From: Hydrangea macrophylla
Taxonomy: Eukaryota; Streptophyta; Magnoliopsida; Cornales; Hydrangeaceae
Length of the DNA stretch: 64,000 bases
NCBI GenBank assembly: GCA_033977485.1
Contig: CM066995.1
Location: 46,001,736 to 46,065,735, forward strand
Reading direction: 5' to 3'
Shown: one piece after another, positions 1-10,999 of the stretch
How the letters are laid out: each line of letters opens with the position of its first letter
Numbering within the stretch: the first letter of the stretch is position 1
Made by a program: the position numbers and the translations under genes
Notes under the pieces: model-generated
Seen by the model: the letters and a program-made list of their open reading frames with translations, nothing else
Databases searched by the model: none
What the model was told of the DNA's origin: nothing

Positions 1-1372
1 TTTCACAGATCCCGAGGGACGAGAACACTAGGGCCGATCGGTTAACCCACCTCGCCTCGTCTTTTGAATCAGATTTGCTCGGGATAATAGTGGAATACCT
101 GCCCGAGCCCAGCGTGGTTAACCCGAGGAGCATGGAGGTCGACCCGATCACCTTAGGGCCTAGCTGGATGGAACCAATCGTGACCTACCTCACCATAGGT
201 GCTTTACCAGACAAGAGAAAAAAAGCTCGATGGTGAAATACCGGGCAACGAGATACCACCTCATTGATGGTATCCTCTACAAAAAGGAGTTCACTATTCC
301 CTACCTCTATTGTGTTCATCCCACGCAGGTCCAAGAAATATTGCATGAGATCCACGAAGAGTGTGCGGGAACCACATGGGAGGCCGAGCACCCTCCCGAA
401 AGGCCCTGCTGTAGGGCTACTGTTGGCCGATGATGGCCCAGGATTCCCAAGAGTATGTTAAGAGGTGTGACAAGTGTCAGAGATACAAGCCATTGATCAA
501 CTGCCCGGGAGAACTCCAGACTCCAATCTTCAGTCCCTGGCCAATCTCTCGGTGGGGTATCGATATTGTTAGTCCCCTCCCGATGTCATTGCTGTTGACT
601 ATTTCACCAAATGGGCAGAGGTCGAGCCCTTGGCGATAATCACCAAAAAAGGATGGAAAATTTTGTTGAGAGAAACATTCTTATCAGATTCGGCATTCCC
701 CTAGTTTTGGTAAGCGACAACGGTAGGTAGTTCGACACCCCGGTATTTAGACAGTTCTGCTCGGGATATGGGATATCAAATCATTATTCTTCTCCCGAGC
801 ACCCCCATGCCAATGGCCAGGCCGAGGTGACAAATCGGATAATATTACAGTCAATCAAAAGTAGGCTTGAAAACGCCAAAGGTCTTTGGGCAGAGGAACT
901 ACCGACCCTCTTGTGGGCATACCAGACTACTCCCTGGGCTGCAACAGGTAAGACACCATTCTCACTCACTTACGGCTTCGAGGCAGTAGTCCCCACGGAG
1001 CTTGGTTTACCCACTTACCGAGTGACGAATTTCAGTGAACAAGGCAACAGGGAAGCCCTCAGAGGAGAGCTTGACATAATAGAAGAAAAAAGAGACCGGG
1101 TGTATCTAAAAGTGGCGGCCTACAAACAGAGGGTCTCCCGGTACTACAACAGCAAGGTTAAACTCCACAGTTTCCAGGTGGGGGAACTGGTCCTCAAGGC
1201 TGTGAACCAGTCAACAAAAGTCCCGAGTCATGGAAAGTTGGGCCCAAACTGAGAAGGACCCTACAGGGTCACTAGCGTAAATTGCCCGGGCATATATTGG
1301 CTACAAACTCTGTACGGGCAAGACCTCCCTCATCCTTGGAATGTGCAGTACCTCCGTAAGTACTTTCAGTGA
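1..1372 (+). pseudogene. Decayed gypsy pol: RNase H end and integrase
   Basis: This is the end of a retrotransposon polyprotein. In frame 3 the first 230 bases read as the RNase H to integrase linker (RDENTRADRLTHLASSFES, then WMEPIVTYLTIGALP). A frameshift near 230 leads to the integrase N-terminal zinc-binding region, with the CDKCQRY half visible near 470-490. The catalytic core keeps its acidic residues: GIDIVSPLP, VSDNGR and NGQAEVTNR. A deletion or shift falls near 575-605, a TAG follows VSDNGR (728-730), and a TGA follows KLGPN (1250-1252). The C-terminal part (YRVT, then HPWNVQYLRKYFQ) ends at the TGA at 1370-1372. The family match is firm. The protein cannot be made whole from this copy. 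Confidence 0.85.
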
Positions 1373-2384
1373 AGCATGAAGGGAGTGTTGGTTAAGAAAC
1401 TTATAGCTCTCCTCGAGCAGTCTTAATAATGAATAAAATTTCCTTTTTGCCAAATAATTTTTCTCCATGTGTTCGATCATTCCAAAGATCTCGGGGTCAA
1501 ACCCCAGGCATTCCAAAGACCTCAGGGTCAAACCCAGGCATTCCAAAGACCTCGGGGGTCAAATCCCAGGCATCTACAAAAGACCTCAGAATGACAGCCG
1601 AGGAGACGACTTTACCTAGGTCCACAACCGACGATGGGGGCGAGACCCCCTAGGTGGCTGATGATGGCAAGACTCAAAAAACCCTGCAACCACTCATGTT
1701 CCAGCTCAGTTCCCTATGGTCGCTCCCTCTACCAATGCCCGTCTTAGAAAAAGCTTGGGGGGCAGAGGGATACTGGAATCTAACTCTGGACCAAAATAGG
1801 TAATCACACCGGGCATTCAATAAGACACGGAGCTAGGGATGCGATGCCACCGTTAAACAGTCCTGAGTACCTACAATGTCCAGAGAAACTGCTCGGATAA
1901 TAACAGGACCCAGGTCCCACATCATACCGAGCAACCTATAATATAGGTCCCCAAAAGACCTAGTGTTCTCTACCGATCACAATGCTAAAACTTTTGCTAA
2001 GGCAGAGTTATGGAAAGACTAAAAACCGGTCGGTCACAGGCAATAATAAACAAGCAAGTATAGAATCAACATGGTGATTGATGAAGAAAGATGGCCTCAA
2101 AGGACCTTTTCATTAATTGAAAGTTTGTACAGAGCCTAGGGGACAGTTGTAGTAGCCTGCCAAAAAAACATAAATGGGAAAAAAAGAGAAGCACGGAAAA
2201 AGCTAGGCATCAACCACGACAACGTCCTCGGTATTCTCGACTGGCTCGTCCTCAGTAGTCTCGATCACTGTAGCTTCGGCAGTGGCTCCCTCAGCAGCCT
2301 GAGCTGGTTCCTTCCAAAAGCTGGACTCAACCCAGGAGTAGCCAGACAAGTCCTAGTCTGGGTGATCAGCAGCCACTCACTTAG
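1373..2384. other. Non-coding spacer between pol and the antisense gene
   Basis: No coding sequence is recognised on the plus strand. The stretch holds the short tandem repeat at 1481-1590 and GC-richer DNA of the element's 3' region. On the minus strand, 2160-2384 is downstream of the antisense gene and is probably its 3' UTR. Confidence 0.5.
1481..1590 (+). repeat. Short tandem repeat, about 32-bp unit, roughly 3.5 copies
   Basis: Imperfect units of the type ATTCCAAAGACCTCGGGGTC followed by AAACCCCAGGC repeat head to tail. Each unit contains a small GGGGTCAAACCCC inverted repeat. The array lies just downstream of pol in the Tat element. Confidence 0.7.
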
Positions 2385-4303
2385 TCAAGTCAGCATAGCC
2401 TTTGAAGAAGCCAGCCTCAAACTCCTCCTCGCGTCCTTTGCCTCCGCATCCTGGGCAGCAATAAGCTCGAAGAGAGTTGCTGTCAAAACCTCTACCTTCT
2501 TCTCGACAGCCAACCTTCCAGCCTCTACAGCCGCCGCTTTGGCTTTGGCGACCTTTCGAGAAGCCCGCTCGGCAAAAATAGTGTCGCGAGCCTCCCCCAG
2601 CTCCAGTCCCAGGGCCCTAGACTTCTCCTCTTCTACGGAGAGGGCATACTCCGCGGATTCTCGTGCTGTATTCTCCCCAGATAGGGTAGCCTCAGCAGCG
2701 GCCAGCCACTCAGCCAGCCCAAGCAAGAAAGCCTCGGACCCTGCCTCTATAAAGTCAACCTATAAGAAAGAATAAAAAAAGGGGGATGGTAGATTCCCGA
2801 GCAAAAAAAATGGCACTTGCAAAGTATACAAAGCAACTTACCATGTGGCTGACACTGTAAAGCCAACCAATTATGGCCTCGGGACTTAGCAGAGCGCATT
2901 TGTCCACTTGACTCTATAGCAGCCTGGGCCAGACTCTCCCACGAACATCATCCGCCGTCTCCACCGCTGGCCTCGCAGACGGTCCTGCGTGTAGGCATGA
3001 GAGTGTCGGTCGTCCGGGGGTGACTTAGAGGGCACGACAATGGTTACCCCAGGCATTGAAGTTCTGACCACTTCCTTGTCCGCCCGGATAGCAATCCCCC
3101 TGGAGATCCTCTTCAATTTTTGGCCTTAAACGGGGTCCTGCTTCTTCCGCTTCTGCCCCACCTGGGCCAACAGGGCCGCCTCCTTCTCCTTTAGGGCTGT
3201 CGTATCCTTGGGAGCCATCTCTGTGAAACCAGTAAGAAAAAAATAGTTACATATGAAGCCCAGCAAATCGTAAAACAGTAAGGAGGCAAATGGCATAACA
3301 TACCAGGAATAATCAGAGGGAAAACAGGGGCCTCGAAGCGGTGCTTAGGCTTGTACAAGGTCTTCGGACTTCCCGACTGGGTCTGGATCTTGTTGATGTC
3401 TGTGGGGTCCCCAGCTAGCGACAAAATCCTTGCCTGGCACTCATAAGAAATGCTGGACAAGTTTACCGAGCCCACTACAGAGTAAGAAGCTGTTAGTTTG
3501 AAAACAAAAAGGAAAGGTAACGCAAAGGCCAAGGAATAGAAGGTAAGGGGGCTTACTCATCAACTCCCCGACTAGGAGGTCCTCAGTGAATACCTGGTGC
3601 CTCATCGCAGAGATCGAGGGTGGATACTTGGAAGAATTTCTTCTTCCACCCTCTGTTGTTGCTCGGGCAGTTAACTATTATTTTCTTCCCCTGCCGGGCC
3701 CCTAGTAAGAAGAAGCCGGCCTCCCCGTGTACATTGAATGGCCGGTGGTTCCTGAAGAACTCCTGTAGGGTAAGCTCGTACCCTAGAGCCTGGGGCCACA
3801 GGGAGATGGCCCCCATCAAGAACCTCCAACCGCTCAGGGCGAGTTGCCCAGGCGAGATCCTGAGATATATCAGCACATCCCGGGCGATGGGATGTAGAGG
3901 TAGATGAAGGCTGCCATAAAGGCATCCTCATACAGGGTAACGAAGCCCGACTGATGGAAGTAAGCCCTGTTTCCATGCACACCCAAGGAAAAGTGGTCAA
4001 GAATGTCATACTTTTCCCTGATCTAGGCTAGGTCATGGGAACGTAAGATGCTAACGATCTGCTTGCATGAAAAAACCACACCGGACTATTTGGGACCGAC
4101 TCCTCAGCATCCTACCTCCCAAACATCAAGGCAACAGGCCTATCGTGAGCCCCCTCATTGTCAGACACCCAAACAAGGATCCTCACTTCACTTTACTGGT
4201 CGGACGGGGTCGTGGAAGGCGGATCTAGGCTGGTGTCTGGCGTTCTGGAGCGAGATTGCTCATCTTCCGACCGGAAAGACGAGTCGAATCCTGAGTGGCA
4301 CAT
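2385..4303 (-). pseudogene. Antisense gene of the Tat element, Transposase_28-like (putative gypsy-type transposon protein), with introns
   Basis: Function is unknown. Antisense ORFs with this domain are known from Tat-lineage elements. On the minus strand a start at 4303 gives a Ser/Glu-rich N-terminus that meets a stop at 4193. The domain core follows at about 4010-3590: GVHGNRAYFHQSGFVTLYED, DVLIYLRISPGQLALSGWRF, then GWKKKFFQVSTLDLC. Three well-formed introns can be placed, with GT donors and pyrimidine-rich AG acceptors: 3556-3475 (82 nt), 3303-3221 (83 nt) and 2841-2760 (82 nt). Removing 3303-3221 keeps the frame and gives a lysine-rich segment (QKRKKQDP). The last exon (2759-2385) encodes an Ala/Glu-rich helix, probably a coiled coil. 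A TATA box on the same strand (4764-4775) and a likely leader intron (4651-4521) precede it. Stops inside exons mark this copy as decayed. Domain assignment is from memory of the family. Confidence 0.65.
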
Positions 4304-4763
4304 CCCTAGTTCTCCTGCGGTTGGACCGGGAAGTAGTTGGTGACCTTGGCAAGGGTCAGAAACTCCGAATCTGAGGTATAAGGGGGGCAAGGCTACAAAC
4401 CTAAAGGGCAACGAGTATAGGGTCCTTAAGGTAAGGTGACACTCAATCAAAACTACCCCGGGACAGCCCGTTTAGGTCAACTGTCTTAACGTACCGCCTG
4501 ATCTAAAGAAGGAGCAAAACCTAAGGAGAAAGAAATCATACTCCCATGTAAGACCTAGTGGATTCCTCCTCTCCAACCTCCCTCGAGGAAGGAAAAGAAA
4601 ATTAAAAAGTGAAGAAAACAGTGAATTGATACTGGAAAAATAAGGACTTACAAAAATTAGAGCAAAAAAGAGCTCCAGAAGTTTGGCCGGGGACTTTTTC
4701 TCTCAAAACTGCTTGGTAATCTTTGTCTGAGGGCAGCTGGAATGAAGGAAATGACAAGGACCC

Positions 4764-4775
4764 TTTATATATAAA
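4764..4775 (-). promoter_or_regulatory. TATA box for the antisense gene
   Basis: The self-complementary TTTATATATAAA lies about 460 bp upstream of the presumed start at 4303 on the minus strand. A leader intron can be placed between them (donor GTAAGTCC at 4651, acceptor CTCCTTAG ending at 4521). TATA, leader intron and coding introns together look like an ordinary plant transcription unit. Confidence 0.5.
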
Positions 4776-5144
4776 GCACGGACGGTCCAAATCAAAGCAG
4801 ATCCAATGACCAAGATGCTTTCCTGCCTAAACCGCCCGACAGCTGTCCCCTCGGACACGTGAAGTGATGCCTCAAAAGGTACGCGCATTTAGTGCAAGAC
4901 ATGACGGTTTGGTTACAATGTGATTGTCCGGTTATGCTCACACCAACCTCGTTGGGTTCTGACCAGGCACCAACTGACACATGGCAGGCATTGGCCCAAG
5001 CCCATGGAGTCACCGCTCGGTCCAGACCCCGGATGACCAACACAACCAGTCTTGCCCCAGGTAAAGTCCTGACAAACATCCCGGACAGTTTTCAGAATAG
5101 TACTAATTTTCAATCCTTATCCGATGAAGCATCGTATCAGCTTT

Positions 5145-5160
5145 GAAAATGGGGGGTAGC
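5145..5160 (+). other. Polypurine tract of the Tat element
   Basis: GAAAATGGGGGGTAGC lies directly before the TG that opens the 3' LTR, where plus-strand synthesis is primed in LTR elements. Confidence 0.7.
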
Positions 5161-5755
5161 TGATAGGTACAAAAATAATAGGTCAATGTCAAGTTGCCAC
5201 ATCATCTGAAAGGGATGCTTACTACTTGGCCTACCCGGGCTGTCCGCTCGGGCCACGGCTCGGACGTTCATCCTGGACTGGCCCCACACCTGATGCAGTC
5301 TAAGCAAACGTAGATGCTTGCTCCTCAAGGGCTACGTCGGCCAGTTACCTATCCCAGATAGAAGACTTATGGAAGGTGCAAGTTGTTTCCTAAACCACTT
5401 AGGAAACATCCCATGATTTGTGCTCATCAATTTGTAATTAGGTTAGGCTTCCTAATCTGATAGTTACCTTGTGTGGGTGGTCTCTTGCATCTATAAAAGA
5501 GGCCACCCATCCCCATAAAGGGATCGCATTCTTAACCTAGAGAATAGCCATACATATCATTATCAGGCATATACCCAGCCGGTTACTGGTAGTGCCGCCC
5601 TCTTTGTTGGCTCACCAGACACCGTCGGTGATCTATTAGTGAAAGCGCTCCGACGCAACCGTGGACATAGGTCACCTCGTTAACGGGGCAGAACAATATA
5701 CATTCCTTTGGTGTACATCTCTCTCTAAATCTCTCTTACCCAAATTCCGGCATCA
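5161..5755 (+). repeat. 3' LTR of the Tat element (about 595 bp)
   Basis: The LTR begins TGATAGGTAC right after the polypurine tract and ends ATTCCGGCATCA, giving TG...CA ends. A TATA box (CTATAAAAGAGG, 5491-5502) marks the promoter, and a GTGGACATAGGTCACCTCG stretch near the end is typical of plant Tat LTRs. The right boundary rests on the CA end alone because the other LTR is outside the window. Confidence 0.75.
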
Positions 5756-6106
5756 TCAAAAACTAAACTCAATAGAAATCACATAAATACCAAAGCTAAC
5801 ATAGACATACTCCGCAGGAAAAAGAGAAAAACTATTCTAGGCTTATTATATTAAAAAAAATACATTGAATTGCAAAAAAAAAATTATAATAAGAAAGTGC
5901 AGAAAAGAAGTCAACATCTGCTTGGAATCTGGAATAAAAATCATAAAGAAAGCCAGTTTGAAGCTGGGCAGATCGATTGATCAAACTTGTGTGCACCATC
6001 GAATTTCCCAAAGTGATTCCCCAATTAAGTTAGTAATCAATAAGAAGTCCTAAATCAAAAATCAGATTTAGACACAAATTTGACTATCCAAAACCAAGGG
6101 AAGACC

Positions 6107-6144
<38 letters not shown>

Positions 6145-7189
6145 CGAAGAGAGAAAACCTGGTTTGGTTGGAAGAGGGGAGAGAGGGAGTAAAAGAGCCC
6201 TAGATTTCCCCAATGCAGAATTTATTGCCATTTTGAAACTCTCATAAGAGAAAATCGAAGAGGCATGAAAGAGAGAGAAAGAAGGGAAAGAAGGGAAAAA
6301 AGAAGAAACAGGGAGAGAATAGAAGAGATTTGTACCAATGAAGCAAAAATTGCCACATAGGATTTTTCACTGTATGAGAGGAAGCTGATGTGGACAGCCT
6401 CAATGGAAGTTTTGTGCTTAAGCCTTTATATATATATACATATATTTAATAGATAGATACATGTGCTTAAGCCTTTATATATATATATATATAATTGATA
6501 CATGTATAATAGATGAGCCTATCCACATCAACTACTCTCAAAATCCTATGTGGTAAATCTAACACTTTCCCTTCCTTTATTTATTTATTTATTTATTTTA
6601 ATTTATGTATACTATATTAAATCTTAATAGTGACATTGAGATGGAACATTAGTGGGAATCCTAAAATCCTACAAATAGTGTGCTTTCTTGGAATAATAAT
6701 AAAGTTGTTTAATACATGAAAATTCGCATATTTTCAATCTTATATACATTTTTCCTCTTTTTTTCTTCTTTTTCCCCCTTCCCCTTTTTTGTATTTCTTA
6801 TGTAAATTATATTAAATTTAATAGAAATATGCCCGAAAATCCCTATACACCAATGTTTTTTTGTGTTAGGTCCATCCTATATAAGATTATATTAATAGAC
6901 CCTAATTGTTGATCTAGTATGTTATCAACCCAAAATTCCCAATTAATATTTTTCAGGTGACGAATTTACCCCTACATATATATTATATATATAAATAAAT
7001 ACGAAATTTTGTTTTAGAAATTAATTTTGGGAAGTTACTAAATGTCATGATTGTAGGTGCTATGTATACTTCGGTCAAACTCAATCCCATAAATCTTGCA
7101 TATATTTGGAAAATTACTAAATGCCATGATTGTAGGGTTTTATACGTTAGAATCTGTTTAATATTACACAGGTCTTTTTCAATTTTGCA
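5756..7189. other. AT-rich intergenic DNA without a recognised gene
   Basis: This stretch contains a (GA)n microsatellite at 6111-6140, (AT)n runs near 6428-6500, and a GA-rich region (6160-6320) resembling a leader. A block at about 6625-6745 is repeated at about 45172-45270. Short ORFs here have no recognisable domain. Confidence 0.6.
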
Positions 7190-7483
7190 TTTCACCATTC
7201 TTGGGTGATCTAACAGTCATTCATCACCATGACCCCACAAAAAAAAATAGTGTTAAATTTCACACTAGAATGAGTATGAATGTTAAATTTCACACTAGAA
7301 TTGTTAAACTTCACACTCATATTCGAGTGGTTCAACAAATGGAACACTGTCTTATCACAAATTCATTTGCAAATTCATTTTACACTGACTGCAACATTTC
7401 ATTGATATCACAATTTTCCTTCACAAAGTATAAAATTTTACACCACAACATGTGAACCAAGAACATAAGTGTTAAATTTTACA
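7190..7483 (+). repeat. Dispersed repeat shared with 44040-44330
   Basis: Repeated phrases such as GTTAAATTTCACACTAGAAT and GTTAAATTTTACA, with ACCACAACATGTGAACCAAG, recur with changes at 44040-44330 on the same strand. The family is unknown. Confidence 0.5.
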
Positions 7484-8289
7484 TGTCACGCCCCGCAGTA
7501 GCAAAATAGCGAAAATAAATTCCTTTTTGGACCCGTAGGACATGACAGTTGAAAGTCATCACATTGTCCATAACCAAAGTCAAACAATCAGAGTAATAAT
7601 TCAAACCACACATTGAAAAGTTCTAAGGTCGATATATAAACTCATAGTTAAATACTAAGCTATTACAAACCTCATGTGTCTGCAGAAAAGTTATTAAAGT
7701 ATTACGGCAAAATATGTCAATTATAAACGTAGATATTACAAAAATTTCCAAAACATAAACATAAACTAACTATGGCACAACTTCCAGTCTTTAGCTTGTG
7801 TAGTAGTCAACACCAGCATAGACTCCGTCATTATAGGTTCCATCCTCGTAGCCCCTATCCATGTATGCATCTCCTGCATACTCATAACCCCGGCCAACTG
7901 GATGTCGAATATCCAGCGGTATAAAACGTCGTCAGCTATGAAAGTCGATTGAATGCAAATACTAACATAGTATCTATAGATATGCAGTATATAAAGCAAC
8001 AACATCATTAATGATCATCTCGTCATTCGTATTCATGAATGCACTAACTCAATATATCTCAACGAGCATCGTCCCAATCTCATCTCAAATATAACATAGA
8101 CTCGTGGGTCTACATTAAGCAGACACGTAGTCCCATACCTACAGTTACTTGACACGAAGTCCCACTCTCTCTAGATAACCCGCCTCAATGTACTCTGGCC
8201 AATCCACCCCTAATACATCCTGGCCAATACGCCCAATCAATATGCTCGATACATTCTGGCCAGCATTCCCAATTCACCATTCCTTTCAT

Positions 8290-9085
8290 AACATATACCT
8301 CTTAGTCTCGGTCATGGATTAAAGTGACATATCCCTTAGCCTCTGTCAGATCTCCCATCTCGGTCTTGGATTGAAGTGACATATCCCTTAGCCTCCGTCA
8401 GATCTCCCGTCTCGGTCATGGACTAAGGTGATATTCATTTAATCTCTATCGAACTAAGTTTATGATGTATCCCTCTTAATCTCGATCATGGATTAAAGTG
8501 ACATATTCCTGTAGTCTCTATTCAGACTTCTCATCCCAGTCATGGACTAAGGGAATATTCCTTTAACCTCTATCGGATTAAGATGATAACATCGGCATAA
8601 CCCTTAGTTTCGGTCTTGGACTAACATGACCATGGCCTTAGTCTCTGTCAGCTCTCTCTTGTCTCGGTCTTCGACTAAGGAGACATTCTGTTAGCCTATA
8701 TCGGACCAGGGTGCTAGCCTATTACCATTCCCACAACTATATGTCCCTTAGTCTCTCCCGTGGACTAAGGCGATGCCACCCATATATCCCTTAGTCTCTC
8801 TCATGGACTAAGGCGACATCACCACTATATCCCTTAATCTCTCTTGTGGACTAAGGCGATCCCACTAGTATATCCCTTAGTCTCTCTCATGGACTAAGGC
8901 AATATAGGTAATCACAAACCACATCTGTTTCCATAATATGTATCCCTTAGCCTCTCCCGTGGACTAAGGCCATACCACTAATATATCCCTAATTAGTTTC
9001 TCCTATAGACTAAGGCAATATGTACTAATATATCCTTTAATCTCTCCCTTGGACTAAGGCAATACCTACTAATATATCTCTCCCA
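8290..9085 (+). repeat. Tandem array of small hairpin units (CCTTAGTC...GACTAAGG)
   Basis: The clearest part is 8747-9060, where about eight units of roughly 40-50 bp contain CCCTTAGTCTCTC, a CCGTGG or CATGG loop and GACTAAGGC. The arms CCTTAGTC and GACTAAGG are exact inverted repeats, so each unit can fold into a short hairpin. A more diverged series (CTCGGTCATGGATTAAAG) occupies 8290-8700. Confidence 0.8.
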
Positions 9086-9402
9086 TGGATGACAAACAAT
9101 GAATATTGCACATTCATGTACCAATATAATAGACAGTGCTCATTTAATCCCCCAAATTCCTAGTTTTGCATGCCTATTTGAATAAATATAATTTAATGGT
9201 GATGTCACTCAAATGCATGTAATTATTTGTTTTTACATATTTTATATGTTTAAGTAAAACTGAAGTGAAATAAAGGGAATAAAAGGAGTAACGACCACAC
9301 AGGATTATTTCCCATGTGGCTATTGTAATTTACGAGTAGTCAAAGTTGTCAATTTGACAACTTTTGTACACATATATATATCTATATTATTTTCTTTGAT
9401 TT

Positions 9403-9427
9403 CTCTCTCTCTCTCTCTCTCTCTCTA
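9403..9427 (+). repeat. (TC)n microsatellite
   Basis: An uninterrupted CT run upstream of the TATA box in the candidate LTR. Confidence 0.8.
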
Positions 9428-10439
9428 GCTAATGTAATTCTCCTACAGGAACTGTCAGAGGCACGAAGATAATTGGAGTGAAGGATTGAACACACGAAGA
9501 AAAAATTGCTATATGACGAGCGAAGTGACGAAATTCGTCAAAAACTTCGCCTATAAAAAGAGACGAGCAGAAGCCAAAGAAAATCACAACAAGCCTACAA
9601 CCAACAATCACAACAACACACACTGTTAGGGAGAGAATAGTTTAGGGAGGTTATCATGTAAGCACTTCATATTGTCCCTAGAAGTAGAAAACTTTAGTTT
9701 TTCTTTGCCTTTTCTAGTTCTAGTAGTTGTAAAAATTTACTTTTATGTAATTGATGATTTTATGTTCAAAAATATGTAGCAAAACTTTGTGTACTGTATT
9801 TCTCAAAATAAAATATTTGTTTTCTTGTACAACCTTTGTCAATTTGTAGTAGTAAAATATTCCTAGTAAAATTTAGATTTAATATTGTTAGTCTAGTAGT
9901 AGTAGTTGTAGTTGTCCCCTAAAATAGTTTAAAATCCCAAATTTTTAGTTTTTATAGCAATTTTTCCATTCACTAGAAAACATATTTTGCAAGTAAATGC
10001 CAAATTTCTTAGCCACGTAGTTGTTATAATCACCTATCAAAGCCCTAAGCACACCATACCCATATATACAAGAAAAAGGGCCTTTTGTGACGAAAGTTTT
10101 TGTGACGGATCAAAATCCATCACAATAAATGTTTTGGTGACGGATTTGGTGGCGAAAATAAATACGTCACAAATAATGATTTATTCGTGACAGAAATGTA
10201 CATATCCGACACAAATAATTTTTATTTGTGACGAAAATGCACATAACTGACAGAAATATATTTTTATTTGTCTCGAATTTATTTAATCCGTCACAAAAAC
10301 TTTTTTTGGTGGCGGAAAAAGTTGGGGGCAAAACTGAAATACAAGAAAAATAAAAAAAAAAATGAAAAGAAGAAAAGTTAGGGCAAAACCATCGGGCTCT
10401 TCTATTCTCTTCTATTCCTCATTCTTTTCTTTCCATCCT

Positions 10440-10594
10440 CCATAGTCTCTTCTCATTCTCCTCCTCCTCCTCCTCCTCTCATCCACCTCATCTTACTCCT
10501 CCGATGCCCTCCCTCCTCCTCCACCCTCCCTCCCTCCCTCCGACGCCTCACTCCTCCTTCGATGACTCCTCCAGCCTCCCTCCTCTGACGCCCA

Positions 10595-10630
<36 letters not shown>

Positions 10631-10690
10631 TCTCTCTCTATCTATCTATCTATCTATCTATCTATGTGTGTGTGTGTGTGTATGTGGTCG
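10440..10690 (+). repeat. Compound microsatellite: CTC, TC, CTAT and TG runs
   Basis: Pyrimidine-rich (CTC)n is followed by (TC)n, (CTAT)n and (TG)n. An ORF across it (10504-10761) is a low-complexity by-product. Confidence 0.75.
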
Positions 10691-10861
10691 GTCTTTGCTA
10701 CATTGGTATGTTCCTTATATGTCTAGGGCTTAAAACCCCCAATTTTTTGTTTAGGGCATAATCAACTTCACCCCTTTTGATCTCTCTCACACACACACAC
10801 ACACACATATACACATACACACATATATATAATAGATATTGATGTAGCGATTTTGTTTGTG

Positions 10862-10989
10862 AATCAGGTAAAGTTCAAGAACTGAATGTGTACGAAATCA
10901 ACAAGAGAGATCGTAGAAGCCCAGCTTATCTAAGATTGAGCCAGAAACAGGTCAATTGCCTAGGCGATCTTGTCCCTTTCAGCAATAAA
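10862..10989 (+). pseudogene. Captured exon fragment resembling allene oxide cyclase (AOC)
   Basis: Translation gives [20 protein letters not shown] followed by [20 protein letters not shown]. This matches my knowledge of the conserved start of mature plant allene oxide cyclase, the chloroplast enzyme that forms the cyclopentenone precursor of jasmonate. The exon ends at a GTTAGT donor after the NK codons, where I would expect the family's intron. No other AOC exon follows, so the fragment cannot make enzyme. It lies inside the CACTA-like element. Confidence 0.7.
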
Positions 10990-10999
10990 GTTAGTTCAT

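Larger units (their letters stand above)
1..5755 (+). mobile_element. 3' portion of a Tat-lineage Ty3/gypsy LTR retrotransposon
   Basis: The window opens inside a gypsy element that runs on the plus strand. The order is end of RNase H, integrase, non-coding spacer, an antisense gene, polypurine tract (about 5145-5160) and 3' LTR (5161-5755). Pol order, integrase sequence style and an antisense ORF with a Transposase_28-like domain between pol and the 3' LTR fit the Tat/Retand group of plant gypsy elements (established knowledge). The 5' LTR, gag and most of pol lie left of the window. Pol is broken by frameshifts and stops, so the copy is not autonomous. Confidence 0.85.
7484..9850 (+). repeat. 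Candidate solo or partial gypsy LTR
   Basis: A TGTCACGCCCCG start, common in plant gypsy LTRs, occurs at 7484. The interior holds tandem repeats, a TATA box (CCTATAAAAAGAGACG, about 9550-9566) and an AATAAAATA polyadenylation-like signal near 9805. I could not fix the right end or find a target duplication, so the extent is a guess. Confidence 0.35.

Noticed and set aside
2362..2775. 137-codon plus-strand ORF
   Set aside because: It is the reverse image of the Ala/Glu-rich last exon of the antisense gene.
8290..9085. CRISPR-like array
   Set aside because: Units have variable repeats and spacers in a plant genome; it is an LTR-type tandem repeat.
10504..10761. 85-codon ORF in the CACTA interior
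   Set aside because: It is a translation of CTC, TC, CTAT and TG microsatellites.
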